Assembly (NCBI GenBank): GCA_959600835.1
Contig: CAUGNQ010000052.1
Coordinates: 1-14,312, forward strand
Origin: an uncultured Collinsella sp.
GTDB taxonomy: Bacteria > Actinomycetota > Coriobacteriia > Coriobacteriales > Coriobacteriaceae
DNA: 14,312 bases
Direction of reading: 5' to 3'
The notes under the pieces are model-generated. The model was not told where the DNA came from and made no database searches. It worked only from the letters and a program-made list of their open reading frames with translations. A program made the position numbers and the translations under genes. Every line of letters begins with the position of its first letter. Positions within the stretch are counted from its first letter, which is position 1. Positions 13,176-14,312 of this stretch are shown here, piece after piece.

Positions 13176-14312
13176 ATGCTCAGGATCGGTCTTCTTACCA
13201 GTGGCGGCGACTGCCAGGCGCTCAACGCCACCATGCGCGGCATCGTCAAAACGCTCATGACCAATAGCGAAGAGCCTATCGAGATCTACGGTTTTGAGGA
13301 CGGCTACCAGGGCCTTATCTACAGCAGGTTCCGCGTCATGACGCCCGCCGATTTTAGCGGCATCCTCACCCGCGGCGGCACCATCCTGGGCACGAGCCGT
13401 ACGCCGTTCAAGCGTCTGGATACCCCCGAGGCCGATGGTGTCGAGAAGGTGCCGGCGATGGTCCACACCTATCATAAGCTGCAGCTCGACTGCCTGTTTA
13501 TGCTAGGCGGTAACGGCTCCACCAAGACCGCCAACCGCCTGCGCGAAGAGGGCCTCAACGTTATCGCCCTGCCCAAGACCATCGATAACGACACCTGGGG
13601 CACCGAGTTGACGTTTGGCTTTACGAGCGCCATCGACGTCGCCACCAAGTGCATCGACGACATTCACACCACCGCCTCGAGCCACGGCCGCGTGTTCGTC
13701 ATCGAGATCATGGGCCACAAGGTTGGCTGGATCCCGCTGTACGCCGGCGTCGCGGGCGGCGCGGATGTCATCTTGATTCCCGAGATCCCCTACGACATGG
13801 ATAACGTCATCAAGACCATCGAGCATCGCATGGAGACCGGCAGCCGCTTTACGATCGTAGCCGTCGCCGAGGGCGCTATCTCCAAGGAGGACGCGGCGCT
13901 GTCCAAGAAGGAGTACAAGAAGAAGCTCGCCGAGCGTACAAGCCCGTCGATCGTCTACGACATCGCCAAGGAGATTGAGGCTAAGACCGGTCGCGAGACC
14001 CGCGTCGCCATCCCCGGTCACACGCAGCGCGGCGGCCAGCCCGACGCTCAGGACCGCATCTTTGCGACCCAGTGCGGCGTCGAGGCAGCGCTCGGCTGCC
14101 TGCGCGGCGAGTTTGGCTACATGATTGCCCTGCGTGACGGCAAGATGTGCCACATGCCGCTCGAGGAGGTCGCCGGCAAGCTCAAGTATGTCGACCCCCA
14201 GAGCGACCTGGTGCGCGAGGCCAAGGCGTTGGGCATCAGCTTCGGCGACGCATTTCCTCGGCCGCAATCCAACCCATCCGGCCCACCCCCCCCCCCCCCC
14301 CGGTATATAATT
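13176..14312 (+). CDS. pfkA: 6-phosphofructokinase (partial; frame open to the window end)
   Basis: It phosphorylates fructose 6-phosphate to fructose 1,6-bisphosphate in glycolysis. Motifs: LLTSGGDCQALNATMRG (6-22) for the phosphoryl donor, LGGNGSTKTA (110-119), PKTIDND (133-139) with catalytic D137, EIMGHKVGW (sugar phosphate), and GHTQRGG. The residue pair used to predict the donor is glycine (G114) plus lysine (K134), seen in ATP enzymes of the mixed group III, whereas PPi enzymes usually have D plus K; N113 replaces the usual Mg-binding aspartate, as in a subgroup with GGNGT/S. The ATP call is therefore likely but not certain. Start: GGAAGGA six bases upstream. Recognisable sequence ends at ISFGD (358), where I would expect the protein to stop; a proline-rich 21-residue tail follows over the C run and has no stop codon. 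Confidence 0.93.
   Translation, partial: MLRIGLLTSGGDCQALNATMRGIVKTLMTNSEEPIEIYGFEDGYQGLIYSRFRVMTPADFSGILTRGGTILGTSRTPFKRLDTPEADGVEKVPAMVHTYHKLQLDCLFMLGGNGSTKTANRLREEGLNVIALPKTIDNDTWGTELTFGFTSAIDVATKCIDDIHTTASSHGRVFVIEIMGHKVGWIPLYAGVAGGADVILIPEIPYDMDNVIKTIEHRMETGSRFTIVAVAEGAISKEDAALSKKEYKKKLAERTSPSIVYDIAKEIEAKTGRETRVAIPGHTQRGGQPDAQDRIFATQCGVEAALGCLRGEFGYMIALRDGKMCHMPLEEVAGKLKYVDPQSDLVREAKALGISFGDAFPRPQSNPSGPPPPPPRYII
14286..14301. repeat. Poly-C run (16 bases) near the window end
   Basis: Sixteen consecutive C within a stretch (14250-14312) that no longer looks like the phosphofructokinase gene. The most likely reading is a contig-end or assembly artefact; a real phase-variable tract is the less likely alternative. 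Confidence 0.9.

Noticed and set aside
13503..14267. 254-codon minus-strand frame opposite pfkA
   Set aside because: Shadow frame across conserved phosphofructokinase motifs.

Overview
The window looks like chromosomal DNA from a high-GC anaerobic gut actinobacterium, most likely Collinsella or a close relative in the Coriobacteriia. This is inferred from gene content and style: a SEC-C-tagged methionine aminopeptidase, a COG0731 radical SAM protein, a phosphofructokinase of the GGNGS/PKTIDND type, a cysteine-containing sensor fused to c-di-GMP domains, and a strong C/G preference at third codon positions. No rRNA, tRNA, CRISPR array or transposase gene was recognised.

Layout. (A) 1-3600, minus strand, visibly less GC-rich than the rest: a two-gene DUF2975 membrane protein/XRE regulator operon (3530 to 2632) ending in an intrinsic terminator, then a three-gene ABC exporter operon (2487 to 103). 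Both operons start just downstream of a large dyad of identical geometry (TATCG, 24 bases, CGATA). This suggests that the small XRE regulator controls both its own operon and the exporter. (B) 3600-6232, minus strand: a long intergenic palindrome, an HPt phosphotransfer protein, and a large signalling protein (cysteine-containing N-terminus, degenerate GGDEF, receiver, HD-GYP). HPt and the large protein form one operon that probably links a phosphorelay to c-di-GMP breakdown. (C) 6233-8032: an alpha/beta hydrolase (minus) divergent from a COG0731 radical SAM enzyme (plus). (D) 8193-10146, plus strand: methionine aminopeptidase with its own promoter and terminator, then a D-2-hydroxyacid dehydrogenase interrupted by an in-frame TAG. 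(E) 10404-13036: an M18 aminopeptidase (minus) divergent from a membrane-anchored choloylglycine-hydrolase-like Ntn amidase (plus). (F) 13176 to the end: 6-phosphofructokinase, whose 3' end runs into an odd tail with a 16-base C run.

The intergenic spaces are rich in inverted repeats. The most telling are two copies of a hairpin (9157-9191 and 10364-10406) with an identical 13-base loop and a paired, compensatory change in the stem. Two long dyads of matching architecture (3673-3736 and 8074-8140) and an 86-base nested palindrome (10198-10283) add to this picture. The best candidates for something new are the regulator/exporter module with twin operators and the dispersed hairpin family.
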